In this document: positions 12,991 to 25,332 of the stretch, piece by piece
Numbering within the stretch: the first letter of the stretch is position 1
Layout of the letters: each line of letters opens with the position of its first letter
NCBI GenBank assembly: GCA_965153455.1
Contig: OZ234494.1
Span: forward strand, 2,170,001 to 2,234,000
Source: Sphagnum compactum
Lineage: Eukaryota; Bryophyta; Sphagnopsida; Sphagnales
Direction of reading: 5' to 3'
DNA: 64,000 nucleotides
The notes under the pieces: generated by a model
What the model was told of the DNA's origin: nothing
Seen by the model: the letters and a program-made list of their open reading frames with translations, nothing else
Databases searched by the model: none
Program-made: the position numbers and the translations under genes

Positions 12991-15242
12991 CACAACTACT
13001 CTTCTCTTGGAATTGGAAAAATTAAGAACATAGATGGAAACAAAATCTACTTTCCTCGGTTCCTCTCTCGAAATCAAAAATAATCTATGGAATTGTTTGC
13101 TTCCAGTGCATAATTATCTACTGTGCTCCTCTCCCTCACACAAACATTCTCTCAAATCTCAGACACAACTCCAAAATGCAAAGAATTTTGAAAACCCTTG
13201 ATAAACCTCATTTGTCGCTTACTTGTTGCTCATTTCAAAACTCTCAAAGCTCCATCCAAAAACTGTCAACAGCCTCACTTGCTACACATGCACACACGAT
13301 TTCAACTCTTTGCAACAATCTGGAGCCCTCCAACCTATCTCAATTCACAACAAAGACTGCTCCAATCAGTTACACAAAAAAGATGACAAGAATCATTTTC
13401 CCAAATCTCACACATGAAGAAAAAAGTACACACATTGCCCATGCATGCTAAAACATAAGATACAAGATCAAACTCCGATGATCACCAATTTTGATGGTCA
13501 CCAAAATTTGACATGCTATTATTTTGCTATGTCGTGCATTAGTCACATATCCTACCTCTCACCAATGTTTTCTTTTCAACTTTTTGCAAGTGCTAAACTA
13601 GTAATGTATAATAGTGTATAGGGAAAGTCCTCACACCGTGTGACTTCTTGGAATGCAGTTACGCCTACCAGGCCGGGTGGGCTACCACCCTAGCCCGCAC
13701 TTGTAGGCATGACCATATTGCAGGAAGTCTGCCTAACAAGGACTTCCCCTATGGTTCTAATCAGTGGTGCAATAGATCATTTTAGTGGAAGTGGAGAGAA
13801 ATTAAGTGCTTGTTCACTGCTGAAATAAATCAAAAGAAGCATAAAGGAATTCTTGTAGGTTAAAAGAAAAATATTATGTCATTGAAAGATATCGACTAAG
13901 CTCAGGGATCTTACTGCAATTCCCAGTAACCTCATGGCACTCACAAAGGTGTAGCGCAGAACACATGGTGGACCCTGTCTGCATGAGAACACAACCTAAA
14001 AATACACTTGAAATTTTTTCTAAGGTTTTTAGATATGAGTGAGGTCCCCCTTACTGACATTTGTTAGTCCGGTGAGTATCTCGAGATCTGGGCAGTAGGG
14101 GGGTGGAGCACTCACCAGAATAGCGGGAAATCTGCTAAATAGTGGGCCTGTATCTCAACTCTCAACATTTTACATAAAAACCCCAACTATTTCTGTGGGA
14201 CCAAGTACAAATAAGGGGTGAGTTGGGGGGGGGGGATCATGGAAACATCAGCAGGTGTACCTAGTCGGCTCAGAAGTCAGAACCCACCCTTGAAAATACA
14301 CTATAGAATTTGTAAAGGTGTTTATGTACTAAGCAACTGGCCAGGTAGTGGCCATTCCACCTAGAAATGTGACAAGCCGCTGTTACATTAGGTGATAATA
14401 GGTTCTACCAAGGCCTGTTCCAAAGCATAACTAATTTTCCAAACCTTTCATTCACATCTCAAGTTTGTTCTACTAGTTCACCAATTCACATTACAAATGA
14501 AACTGACTGTACCAAAAGTGGAACAAGCAGATGTGGATGCCGGTCCCAATCTAGGAAAAAGCCTAAAAATTTTAGAACCCCTGGCACACTTTTAGAACCC
14601 TGGGCTATGGGGAGATTAGCCGGGGAACAAGAATCCCATGAAAAAAAAATTCCTGTCCACTTACCATCCATCCATGGTGGTGCGTTCCTGGGTGCTGGTT
14701 TACTCTGGCCACACTTGAAGTGCTAGTAAAATTTTAGATCTGCTGTTCCCTTATGAGAAGCTGTGCACGAGAAGCGTACTTTGAAGCTTCGCCGGCAGTG
14801 CACAGCACATGCATTGCACTTTTGCCTTCGACGCTTAACCGCGTGGGTCTAACTTGGTCATCTGGTACGTTGTATCATATGTAACTACTCGTCACCTGCG
14901 CGCACAGCAATTCTTGCACATGACGTTTGGGGAATTGTCTAAACGTCTGTCCCATCGACAGTTTACATAACACTACCGCTAGCTTTCTCTTCGAATGTCG
15001 TTTTTGCTGTTTCGAACTCATGTGGCGTGACTAGTTTAGTACGTGTAGAATATTGAATCGGACTGCAAAATCCTTCACCTACAGCTGGAGGGAGGGAGAG
15101 TAACGAGAAACTGTTGAAGGAAGGAACACCGGGGAGAGAGTAAGGAGAAGCTCTTGCTCAAGGAAATCATTCACAGGCACCAGCTGCCAGGATCAGTAGA
15201 CTACTAGGAGACATTCGTTGCAGTTCCCAGCTGGCAGGGAGG
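12991..15242. other. Intergenic DNA between the kinase fragment and the receptor ectodomain
   Basis: No N-lobe kinase sequence, LRR or other gene was found on either strand. A long imperfect foldback lies at 13617-13755 (separate entry). About 13900-14350 looks like repeated, GC-richer DNA with a run of G near 14226-14237. The last 500 bases before 15243 should hold the promoter of the receptor ectodomain gene; I saw no convincing TATA box. Confidence 0.4.
13617..13755. repeat. Long imperfect inverted repeat (foldback, MITE- or hairpin-like)
   Basis: The left arm starts GGGAAAGTCC and the right arm ends GGACTTCCCC. Pairing continues inward: gacttctt with aggaagtc, gcctac with gtaggc, and gggtgg with ccaccc. 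Each arm is about 66 bases with several mismatches and the loop is nearly absent. TA flanks both sides, so a TA-target MITE is possible; a small-RNA precursor is the other obvious reading. Confidence 0.6.
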
Positions 15243-18200
15243 ATGTCGCCATGTCAGCAGATCAGTGTGGCAATGATTATGCCGCTAGTGCTGTGCGTTT
15301 GTATTCCCCTGACACGGGCCCAACCAGGTGCGTTAGTCGTAATGCGTGAATGATCCCACGTGCAGCAGGCCTTCCCCTTCTTAATCAATGCGTTGGGGTT
15401 AGATACACACTTTGTTTTATACTTGCAACACTGGACATAGACAACCATGTTAAAGTGCGACACACGCTGGTTGTCTAGCTTAATATCTGGTGTTAAAGTG
15501 CAGCGACATATATGTACTTCTTCTAATCTTGGGTCGAAGAAAATGGTCTAGATCTAATATAGATCGGAAAAAACTTCACAACTATATATATATATTTATA
15601 TGTGAGAAAATAAGTATGTTTCTCGTTTTGACCAATTTTGCAGGCTTTGTGAGCATCGACTGTGGAAGTTCTACCACTTACAACGACACGAATGGCATCA
15701 CTTGGGTACCAGACACTGGCTACACTTTCACAGGGAGAAACTACGTTACTAATTCTACGACAACTAATCCTCTTCACAATTTGAGGTATTTCCCCGAGAA
15801 CAGGGATAAGAACTGTTACGTCTTACCTGCAACTCCAAACAACTTCTATATGGTCCGCGTGAGTTTCTTGTATCCTGACTTTCTCAATTCAAGCTTCCGC
15901 CTCGAAATGGAGGCGCAGTTGGCAGCTACTATTACTTTCCAAGCGAATTCAAGGACTATTCCACAAGTCTACGAGGCCTACTTATCCACGACCAGAGACA
16001 CTATTTATGTTTGTTTGGCGCGCTCTACCACAGCGGACGTCCCTTTCATGTCTTCCCTGGAGTTGAGGCCGCTTGATACCAACAATATGTATAAGATTTT
16101 GGCTCAAGGGAACTACTTGTACAACGACTTTCATGCCAATTTTGGGAGCCCTACGCCGATCATAAGGTTCTTCCAATCTGTCTTAAACCCATGTATTCTC
16201 TTCTCATCCTCGACCTCTAAACTCCAAGCCCCTAATACACTGCAAGTGAAAGGATTGACCACGCAAAACCCATTGTCTTCGCCCGAAGGAGGAGTATAGC
16301 TGATCCAAGGAGCCGGTAGCTTGATAAGAGTGATAGCAAGTAGTGAAGGATCATCCAGGTGCTTTCGCATGGTCAGCTTGATATAGTTGAAAACCAACTA
16401 GGCGTGTAAAAGAAACAAAACACAGATCAGGCTGCAAATCTATCTTCGAACATTTCATGGGTGGTCAAGCTGTAGGACCATCCACAGTCCGTTTAATGAG
16501 AAGATTTGTGCAGACACATTTGGGTGCTAAACTTCTCTATGAGCTCTAACCATGTATGGCACGGGACGCGCAGGTACCCTGATGACCCATTTGATCGTCA
16601 ATGGAAGAACAATATACCTGGTGTCAATCCAATCTCCACCCAGCTGGCGATCAACACGACAAGTGTCTTTGTAGATTTCAATCATTGGAACAAGGTTCCA
16701 GAGATAGTGATGCAGACTGCGGACTCGAGGCCCAAAGGTCAATCTGTCACCATCACAACCTCATTCCTCCCGGACAACAACAATAACTACTATATTGCGT
16801 TTGACTTCGCGGAAATCTCTCCAGAAGCGGAGAACCAGTCGCGGAGTTTTAGCCTAGCTCTGAACGGCGAAACAGTTACGAATAATATCTTTGTTGCGAA
16901 CCTTGCTGGTGGGATGTATGTGGCGTTTGAACTCTACTACTACGACGTCCTGCTCAACAGCACAGGAACTATGAAATTGATTCCTGATCCGACTTCGCAG
17001 CTCGGACCCATTTTGAATGCTCTTGAGCTATTCGTGTTGACTGATCCTGCACCAAATCGAACTTTCCTCGCAGATGGTAAGCCAAGTCCACCATATCTAC
17101 AATGCTGATCGTTCGTGGAGATTGAACTTGGATGAAGTGTAGTAATGCAATCAAGGGGAATTGAGACACTTCTTGTCAGTAGGGTTCAACAACTCCACAT
17201 GTGTCTCTAACATTTGTGAATCTCTAGAACTCTTGTAATCAAGGCAAATTCGAGCAACCATTGTCTTTGCAGCAAAATATGGGTTTTCCTTTCAGGTAGC
17301 ACACCTTGGCTCATGACATGTGTCTGTGTGACCTAAACTTTGTGGATTCATTTAGTGAAATGCCAAATATACAATGGTGTTTGTTGTGGCGCATATAATT
17401 GCACTAGTAATAATATTGAAAAACTTGACATATTAGAGTTATCCGTAAAGTCATGCCCTGTTGGGCCTGAGGTGCACCCCTCATTCGATGCTTCATCCCC
17501 TCCTGGCTGTTGTCGGCAAAGTCATGAAATTTTATTAAAGAAGGGTATGAAATACTGAAACTCAGGATTAAATGCACCAGGCTCAAGAACATTTAGAGCT
17601 ACAGTACACATAGCAGCAGTGATTGGTTGAACCCGTTCACCAAAAGAAAGGACAGGGCAAACTCAGTTTAGCACCAAATTTGCTGCTAAACTGAGTTTTC
17701 ATGCCCAGTTGAAGCCCAGTGTACTTTTTTTCCTGTTTTTTGAAATCTCATCCCCTATGTGACCAAACAGGGGTTCCAGTGCCGTCTTTGCCTAATAACT
17801 TTATTATACTAATGTCAAATTGTAATATTAATGTATAATATGTGCCACAATACGCATCACATAATTTACATTGCAACTGATCAAACCACAAAGTTTATGA
17901 TGAGCCATGGGCCATGGCCTACTACTGCTGGAGGAACGACCATGTTGTGTTGTAGTGGTAGATTATGACCTTCATTCTTCTTGCTTTATTCTTGGACCTA
18001 GCTAACACAAATGTTTGCCTTCAATGTGTAATTTTACTAATATGAATTTATTGTGCAATTGATATCATGTTATAGAATTGTTCTAATTTTGTTGTAAATT
18101 TTATATGCCAAGTAGAAAACTCTTATCTCTTTCAAGTTTCTTAAGTGTCTCCTAGTATATTGTTAGGATTTGATCAAAGAATTACTTGAACATTTTAGGA

Positions 18201-19028
18201 GTCATAGCTGTAGGAAACTAATAAATCGTTGGTTTGTGGTTGATTGTGGTTGTGTAGCTCTTGCCATTGAGAGTGTAAAAGAATCTCTTAATCTCACTTC
18301 CTGGACTGGAGATCCATGTGTGCATACTCCATACGATTGGATCAAATGCAACAATGACATCATTCCTAGGGTTATTACTGTGTAAGTAAAAATATTCTCA
18401 TAAACCAAGAATATGTTGTGTGAGTCTGCACATGTTGTTGGGGATATCCAACCATTATTGGACATCGCCTTGACCATAAGGCTTTTCACCAGACTCAGAA
18501 CCTCTGTTTAAACTTGTGTTAAGGGTAGAGAAAATTTCAAGATCATAGTTTGAAGCTAATGAATCATATCTAGGAACTAATGTTATGGGATGTTTTCACA
18601 CCAAGGTGATGAACATTGAACAGATATCAAGACACAGAAATGTTATGTTTTAAGCTGCATTGATGGTTAACAACTAGACAGACTTGATTAGTTTGACCAT
18701 ATTAAATTTATTCCAAAAATGTCAATTGACTGTGCAACCAATCTAAAAATCATGTGCAATGAGCTTGATATTGAACATAAAGAAAAATAGAAAAAATAAA
18801 TTGTAATCAGGTCATGTCATTATTTATTACGGTGGTAATTGTAATCCTTTTGGAATTTTGAAGAAAGGCATCTGAAAGGGGGTACTATCCCTGAAACGGA
18901 CAGATACTCCTTATAGCCTGAGGTTTAATGCTTTTTGAAATTTCCATTGTTGGCAGGGATCTTTCCAACTACAATTTGACGGGTATTTTACCAGAAGCCT
19001 TAAACAATCTGACGGCACTTACTAAATT
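15243..19028 (+). CDS. Malectin-like/LRR receptor ectodomain, truncated before transmembrane and kinase
   Basis: Five exons join in phase: 15243-15327, 15644-16166, 16574-17076, 18258-18381 and 18957-19028 (435 residues). Residues 1 to about 26 are a signal peptide (hydrophobic MIMPLVLCVCIPL, then TRAQP). Residues 29 to about 370 are a malectin-like domain: FVSIDCGSS at its start, FYMVRVSFLYPDF in the middle, RYPDDPFDRQW where exons 2 and 3 join. Then comes the linker seen in LRR-I kinases (LAIESVKESLNL, WTGDPC) and one 72-base LRR exon (DLSNYNLTGILPEALNNL). The family continues with more LRRs, a membrane helix and a kinase; none follows before the Helitron replicase fragment at 19381. Last donor site TT|GTAAGC is intact, so the gene looks cut rather than decayed. 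It could make a secreted fragment or nothing. Receptor kinases of this type sense the cell surface; the ligand is unknown. Confidence 0.82.
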
Positions 19029-19380
19029 GTAAGCAGTGTATGTACATTGTTCACCCTTTTTCTTCTGGGCATATATGCAAATTTGCCAATAGAGTTCAGG
19101 CTTTGAATCAAATTCTAGATCATTTACAATGATCCTTGCAGGAGAGGGCTCTCTACTATGATTGAAATCTATGCATGCATCAATATATATATATCCCTTC
19201 AAAGGTGGCAAGTTCCACACTCGATCTTGACTAGTTTGAACTTTGAAAGGAACACATTTGTAAGTGATATTAGATTGACACAAGAGTTTATGGTGCAAGT
19301 ACTAGAACTGGAGAACACACATCAATTAGATCCCATTAAATGTTGAGTAACCAAAGACCTAATTTTGAACTTCACTGTAC
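19029..19380. other. Junction between receptor fragment and Helitron mosaic
   Basis: This begins as the intron after the last LRR exon. No further LRR exon is visible. Somewhere here the receptor gene sequence ends and transposon-derived sequence begins; the exact breakpoint cannot be read without an intact homologue. Confidence 0.4.
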
Positions 19381-20099
19381 CTAGCACTCTTTCTTTTTGA
19401 CAACAATGATTACAGCATTAACCACCTTGCTAACAACATTGCAAATGATGTGTAATAGGTGGCTAAACCACCGACTCATCAACTTTGGCACCGAGCGAAG
19501 TGAATGCCAACACCGAATTGTACATGCGAATCTGATCTCGAAATTTGACACACTACTTTCTTTGCTGGTTAAAAGAACTTCCAGCTCTTGCGGTGTTGCA
19601 GGAAGATTCGGCAACATAACTTTGCCATTCTCGCAACACAGAAAAAATTGTGGGTTGTTGTTCGTCGAGTTTGCTGATCGTTCTTTGATCCACATTTTCG
19701 CGCTGTAGAATCCACATATTGTGTCCATTTCTCCACAATCCCATCGTCCCGGGGCTGACGCATCTCCGTCTCCAAACAATTGTAATGCGTCATTGCGAAG
19801 AGAAGGTTGTTCACGTTGCTTAACACGCCGTTCTCTCTGTAGGCGATTGCGACGTTCATGTGCAGATTCTGACGTGCCTTGAGCTGACGCATCTCCGTCT
19901 CCAAACAATTGTAATGCGTCATTGCGAAAAGAAGGTTGTTCACGTTGGTTAGCATGCCGTTCTCTCTGTAGGCGATTGCGACGTTCATGTGCAGATTCTG
20001 ACGTGCCTTGAGCTGACGCATTTCCATCTCCAAACAATTCGAGCATCTTGGGGTGAGGGGTTTCTCCTGCACTCTTCGAGGAAGGTCAAGGTTACACAC
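19381..20099 (-). pseudogene. Helitron Rep/helicase protein, N-terminal fragment
   Basis: The minus frame starting near 20046 encodes a basic region (SAHERRNRLQRERR) followed by a cysteine-bearing segment (MDTICGFYSAKMW, FFLCCENGKVMLPNLP, PQELEVLLTS). These match the opening of plant Helitron replication initiator/helicase proteins. A one-base loss in a T run near 19545 shifts the frame, because the next family motif, MYNSVLAFTSLGAKVDESV, lies in another frame (about 19470-19535). No Rep catalytic motif (HUH) or helicase domain follows, so this is only the N-terminal end. It lies in the same orientation as the helicase C-terminal fragment at 38526-38712. Confidence 0.8.
19757..20046 (-). repeat. 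129-bp tandem repeat inside the Helitron Rep fragment
   Basis: The string gacgcatctccgtctccaaa recurs at 19757, 19886 and 20015 (third copy with a base change), an exact 129-bp period. The repeat keeps the frame and gives two full 43-residue copies of a segment with LFGDGDASA and AHERRNRLQRER plus part of a third. Copies differ by only a few bases. Confidence 0.85.
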
Positions 20100-20879
20100 A
20101 AATTAATTTGTAAATCCCTATCAAATCCAGATGATTTAAGATTAATGGAAAGTTCGCAAAGCTCTCAATGATCTAAAGCTAAACTAAAAGTCATCCTTCA
20201 GTTAGGTACAACATTTTCAACAGACTATGTGTTAAAGCTGACCATGTACTATAGGGGACCCATTTTGCAGCATGGCAGACGATTGATTGAACAACCAACT
20301 AACTAACTAAACTGCTAAAGGTGCCTACAAAGGCGCAGACAAGAATTCGTTGCCCATCTGGACGTGTTAGGATCCAGATGGGCAGTGATTCCAACTATGG
20401 AAGGTTACAGCTGAAGGTCAACAGAGGAATCACAACTGCCCATGCACCCAGTACCCGCTAAAGCAGAGCCGCTGAAGCCAATGACGTGCAAAAAGAATAG
20501 ATTATGGTGAAGTACATGACCACCAGAACAGGCACCCAATACTCGCTGAAGCAGAGCCGCTGAAGCCAATGTAAAGTGTAAGTGCAGGGTTGCATCATCA
20601 AGTGCACCATCCCACCACACTTGTACACACTGCTGCTAGCCCTATCAGACGTGTGCCACAGATGCAGTAGACGACAACCTCTCACGACCTTTTCAATCTA
20701 TGTTTACGTGTGTGTGTGTGTGTGCGTGCATGCACGTATGTCTGTTTTCTTTGAGAATCTAAATAGTCGGAATTGCCATCCTTACTGTCTCGCTCGCCGT
20801 CTTTTTTGATCATCTGCTCTCTTGCGTGCGCGCCTACACGTGTGTCTGTTCTCTTTGTGAATAGAATAGTAAGAAATGC
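20100..20879. repeat. Non-coding segment shared with 39750-40140 and 32650-32830
   Basis: From about 20570 to 20880 the sequence (cagggttgcatcatcaa, the (GT)n tract, agaatctaaatag, tcttgcgtgcgcgcct) recurs almost base for base at 39836-40140 and in part at 32650-32830. The repeated phrase cgctgaagcagagccgctga also occurs twice here (near 20456 and 20547). All copies are followed by a Helitron-type hairpin unit, so it is a module carried by these elements. No gene recognised. Confidence 0.6.
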
Positions 20880-22114
20880 CTAATGCACACGTGTGTGTTT
20901 AAAATAAATCAAACATGCACCTAAAACTGGTGGGTCTTTGCCGGTCCTAACCCACCCCATCCGGCTTAAACAGACATCCATCCCCGTCTGGTTTAAATAG
21001 ACGGCTGATGGGATGGATGAATTAAAAAATTAAAACTTTATATATATATATAAGATTATTTTTCATTTTTCTATTTTATTATTATTATTATAAACCAAAA
21101 AAAAAACACCGAAAACAGAGAACGAAAAAGAAAATGAAAAGAAGAAGACCACGTCCTCTGTATAGTAAATCTTGGGGGTGCCCCCCCTGGGGCCGAGAAA
21201 GTTTGTGCCCCGTGCCTAATGCATAGGTGTGTTTTAAAATAAATCAAACATGCACCTAAAACTGCTGGGGGCGGGGGGGGGGGGGTTATTTATTTCTGCT
21301 AGGGTTTTCTTCCTTGTATGATGCCATCCATGGATGGATGACGGGACGAATGAATGGACGGGTCGGACGGATGGAGGAAATGTCCGTCCGGTTGGATGAC
21401 GGGACGGATGACGGACATGGGAAAGCCACGCCCTTGCTATATTTAGGTGTGTGTGTATTTGACGGTACATATTACAAAATTACAACTACAAACTATAGTT
21501 CCAAAATAACGGCGTCCGCACAGTTTCACATAGCCAAACAAAACGGCCGCTCTCAAGGATTAAATGAGATAAAGAGGGACTGGATAGGTGTTGGACTATA
21601 TAGTGGGTGAAGGGCATTTCCAAAAGTAAGGGACCTAGAACGACACAATAGCCAAGTTTGGGCTCACATTTTGCAAATGTTCTCAACTCATGTGCTCTAC
21701 CCATAGTTAAAGCATGAGGAAAGCATTATCGGGAACTTGAACATATATATCATAGTCCCTGAACGGATTCAGCAAATGTTTGCCAAATAATTAATATATT
21801 TAGAATCTTAAACGTTGGCTCTGGATTTTTGAAAATTTTAGTATAGATAATATCATTAGCAAGAGACAACAAACTGTAACGACTATATAGCAATCCTGGT
21901 TTGTCTAAACTGTGTGTGATGGGTGTTTGGCCCCCATAGACCTGAGTTCTCAAATCTCAAATCTGACCCCCATAAACTTTTTTTTGTTGATTTTGGCATT
22001 CTTGGTAATTTTTTTTTTCAAATTTTAATTAATTTGAAAATTATATAATTAATGCTGAATTTGTTAAAGAGTATGATAAATCAGGAGAAGTAAATTAGGA
22101 GGGGGAAGGGTTCT

Positions 22115-22500
22115 TTACACCTTAAGTGTAACATCGTCACCCCCTTCCCTCTCGAGGAGTCCAATCTCACCAAAGACACCAACTTGAATGTTACTTGGAT
22201 CCAGCAGGACCTTGTGTTGCTGCAATGCAAATGACAACTTACCATGATTATTTAAATACTTGTGAATATCAAAGTTTTGACTTGGAGAAGAGTTTAGAAG
22301 TTGTGGAAGCATGTGGACCCAATGATCTGCAATCGAGCCTAGCGCGCCAGCCACAAAGAAGATCAGCAACAATGTTCAGCCGATCTTGGCCCCATAAAAT
22401 GGAAACAGATTTGCCTTCAGGATCAAGAACTTGAAATGTTGGTGCTCCAATGCCACCAAGTTCCTGCACCTACCATCCCTCCCAAATCAGTTCCAGGCAC
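22115..22500 (-). pseudogene. Captured gene fragment Y, copy 1 (unidentified)
   Basis: The minus strand reads an exon-like block beginning after ggatggtag near 22470: ELGGIGAPTFQVLDPEGKSV and on to QDRLNIVADLLCGW, then in another frame GALGSIADHWVHMLPQLL. A second copy lies at 36380-36620 inside another Helitron with about ten differences, including SILW versus AILW. I do not recognise the protein family. The duplication in two Helitron contexts points to capture and spread. Confidence concerns the duplicated coding-like fragment, not its function. Confidence 0.5.
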
Positions 22501-23280
22501 CATTATCGAGAAGTACAGTTTTAAAGGAGGAGCAAGAAAGTGAATTCTCACATGTTGCTCAGCTCTGCTTAAAGTCCAATTGCAAGGTACTCACCACAGG
22601 GTGGAAAATGTTAAATCGGCCAAGGATCGCAGCAATACTTTTGGGATTGACTACATTTAAGACCCTTGATCGATTCAACATATTCCACCTCAAGATCTGA
22701 GGCAGGATCTGGCCCCTCCGAAATCAACAACTATTTAAATAATTACTCATGTCTGGATCCTTCGCAGCTCACTCACAACTCAGGAAGAAGGTTCATACAG
22801 AGTGCAAAAGAAAAACCTACCTTCAAATATCACCCCAGGTCCTTGATGATTATATCAATTGAATAATAACATCAGCAGCAGCAGGGCGGCGGGACCCCCA
22901 ACCCCCTTCTCCTCGCTTTGCTTCACTTCAGAAGGCAGCGCGGACGGATCGAACGAAGACCAAATTCCGAAAAACAGAAAATGACGGAGAGCGGCCATGT
23001 GGATGCGAGAGCATGGAATCCGTCCGTCAAGGACGGATGGGAGGAGGCGGCCTGAAATTTTTTAAAAAATTCTTGGCCGGCAGACAACAGGCAAGCAGAT
23101 CATTGGGTTCCTTGATTCTCATTCGCACTCCGACATGGCAGCTCGATCGCATCACATAATCACTTCGTTGGAGATTAGAAAGCCTAAGATCAACTCCTAA
23201 TGAGATGTGATGCGCGGGAGCTCGCGAGGGTGGTTGAGAGGCCATCCCGCACCCGCGTGCACGCGGACACGTGTCTCACC

Positions 23281-23570
23281 CACGCCCTCGGTATACTTAG
23301 CTACTGTCGGTGGCTACATGTCCGTCCGTCCGGTTGGATGACGGGACGGATGACGGACATGGAAAAGCCACGCCCACGGTATACTTAGCTACTGTCGGTG
23401 GCTACATGTCCGTCCGTCCGGTTGGATGACAGGACGGATGACGGACATGGGAAAGCCACGCCCTCGATATACTTAGCTACTGTCGGTGGCTACATGTCCG
23501 TCTGTCCGGTTGGATGACGGGACGGATAACGGACATGGGAAAGCCACGCCCTCGCTATATTTAGCGCCGG
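23281..23570. repeat. 88-bp tandem repeat, three copies and a part
   Basis: Copies start at 23281, 23369, 23457 and 23545 with cacgccc followed by tatacttagctactgtcggt, then the ggttggatgacgggacggat motif and a closing catgggaaagc. Copies are nearly identical. The chromovirus at 25333 is inserted into a similar ggaaagccacgg sequence, so related copies lie elsewhere in the mosaic. Confidence 0.85.
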
Positions 23571-23638
23571 ACGGATTTAGGGGAAGCTTCATTCGCACGG
23601 CTTCAGGGGAAGCTTCATTGTTCCTTTACTATAGATAA

Positions 23639-23683
23639 CTAGTTTGAGCCCCGTGCATAATGCACAGGTGTGTGTATTTGATG

Positions 23684-23718
<35 letters not shown>

Positions 23719-23903
23719 ATAATTTTTCATTTTTCTATTTTATTATTATTATTATAAACAAAAACAAACACCGAAAAGAGAGAACGAAAAAGAAAATGAA
23801 AAGAAAAACACCCCGTCCTCTGTACAGTAAATCTTGGGGTGCCCCCCTTGGGGCCGGGCAAGTTTGTGCCCCGTGCATACTGCACAGGTGTGTGTATTTG
23901 ACG

Positions 23904-23952
<49 letters not shown>

Positions 23953-25332
23953 CATACATATATATATAAGATAATTTGTCATTTTTCTATTTTATAATTA
24001 TTATTATAAACAAAAAGAAACACCGAAAAGAGAGAACGAAAAAGAAAATGAAAAGAAAAACACCCCGTCCTCTGTACAGTAAATCTTGGGGGTGCCCCAC
24101 CTGGGGCCGGGCAAGTTTGTGCCCTGTGCCTAATGCACAGGTGTGTGTTTAAAATAAATCAAACATGCACCTAAAACTGCTGGGTCTTTGCCGGTCCTAA
24201 CCCACCCCATCCGGCTTAAATAAACATCCATCCCCGTCCAGCTTAAATAGACGGTTGATGGGATGGATGAATTCAAAAATTAAAACTTTATATATATATA
24301 TATATAAGATTATTTTTCATTTTGCTATTTCATTATTATTATTATAAACCAAAAAAAAACACCGAAAACAGAGAACGAAAAAGAAAATGAAAAGAAAAAC
24401 ACCCTGTCCTCTGTACAGTAAATCTTGGGGGTGCCCCCCCTGGGGCCGGGCATGAAGGGGCGGGGGGGGGTTATTTATTTCTCCCAGGGTTTTCTTCCCT
24501 GTACGATGCCATCTTCCCTGTATGACGAGATGGATGGATGGACGGGTCAGACGGATGGAGGAAATGTCCGTCCGAATGTCCGTCTGATCCGGACGAATTT
24601 AGGGGAAGCTTCATTCGTCCCGTGCCTAATGCACAGGTGTGTGTATTTGACGGTACATATATATATATATATATATATAAGATAATTTTTCATTTTTCTA
24701 TTTTATTATTATTATTATAAACAAAAAGAAACACCGAAAACAGAGAACAAAAAAGAAAATGAAAAGAAAAACACCCCGTCCTCTGTACCCTAAATCTTAG
24801 GGGTGTCCCCCCTGGGGCCGGGCAAGTTTGTGCCCCGTGCCTAATGCACAGGTGTGTGTTTAAAATAAATCAAACATGCACCTAAAACTGCTGGGTCTTT
24901 GCCGGTTTTAACCCACCCCATCCGGCTTAAATAGACATCCATCCCCGTCCGGCTTAAATAGACGGCTGATGGGATGGATGAATTAAAAAATTAAAACTTA
25001 TATATATATATATATATGAGATTATTTTTCATTTTTCTATTTTATCATTATTATTATAAACCAAAAAAAAAACACCGAAAGCAGAGAACGAAAAAGAAAA
25101 TGAAAAGAAAAAGACCACGTCCTCTGTATAGTAAATCTTGGGGGTGCCCCCCCTGGGGCCGGGCATGAGGGGGCGGGGGGGGGGGGTTATTTATTTCTGC
25201 CAGGGTTTTCTTCCCTGTATGATGCCATCTTCCCTGTATGACGGGACGGATGGATGGACGGGTCGGACGGATGGAGGAAATGTTCGTCCGATTGGATGAC
25301 GGGACGGATGACGGACATGGGAAAGCCACGGC
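23639..25332 (-). mobile_element. Helitron 3'-end array, left of the chromovirus
   Basis: The first unit opens with CTAG (23639-23642) followed by the hairpin ccccgtgcataatgcacagg (23649-23668), a Helitron 3' terminus read in reverse. Further hairpin units start near 23868, 24118, 24616 and 24832. Short units run hairpin, (TA)n, a ttattattattataaac tract, a purine tract and a G/C block (gggggtgccccccctggggcc); long units add aaataaatcaaacatgcacc and the 'ccggcttaaatagac' repeats. The array ends at the target duplication acggc (25328-25332). Confidence 0.7.

Larger units (their letters stand above)
20880..23635 (-). mobile_element. Helitron-derived element with intact 5' terminus at 23635
   Basis: The right end, read on the minus strand, is A|TCTATAGTAAAGGAACAATG: a Helitron 5' end (TC after a host A). 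It carries the two aggggaagcttcatt repeats found at every 5' end of this family (about 23579-23620). Leftward lie the 88-bp tandem array, captured fragments Z (23070-23285) and Y (22240-22500), and two hairpin-type units (about 20880-21240). No 3' end with CTAG was found on the left, so the left boundary is inferred from the first hairpin-like unit. No coding capacity for transposition. Confidence 0.6.

Noticed and set aside
13000-15240. Search for the kinase N-lobe or HRD loop upstream of the DFG exon
   Set aside because: None found on either strand; the fragment is genuinely truncated in this window.
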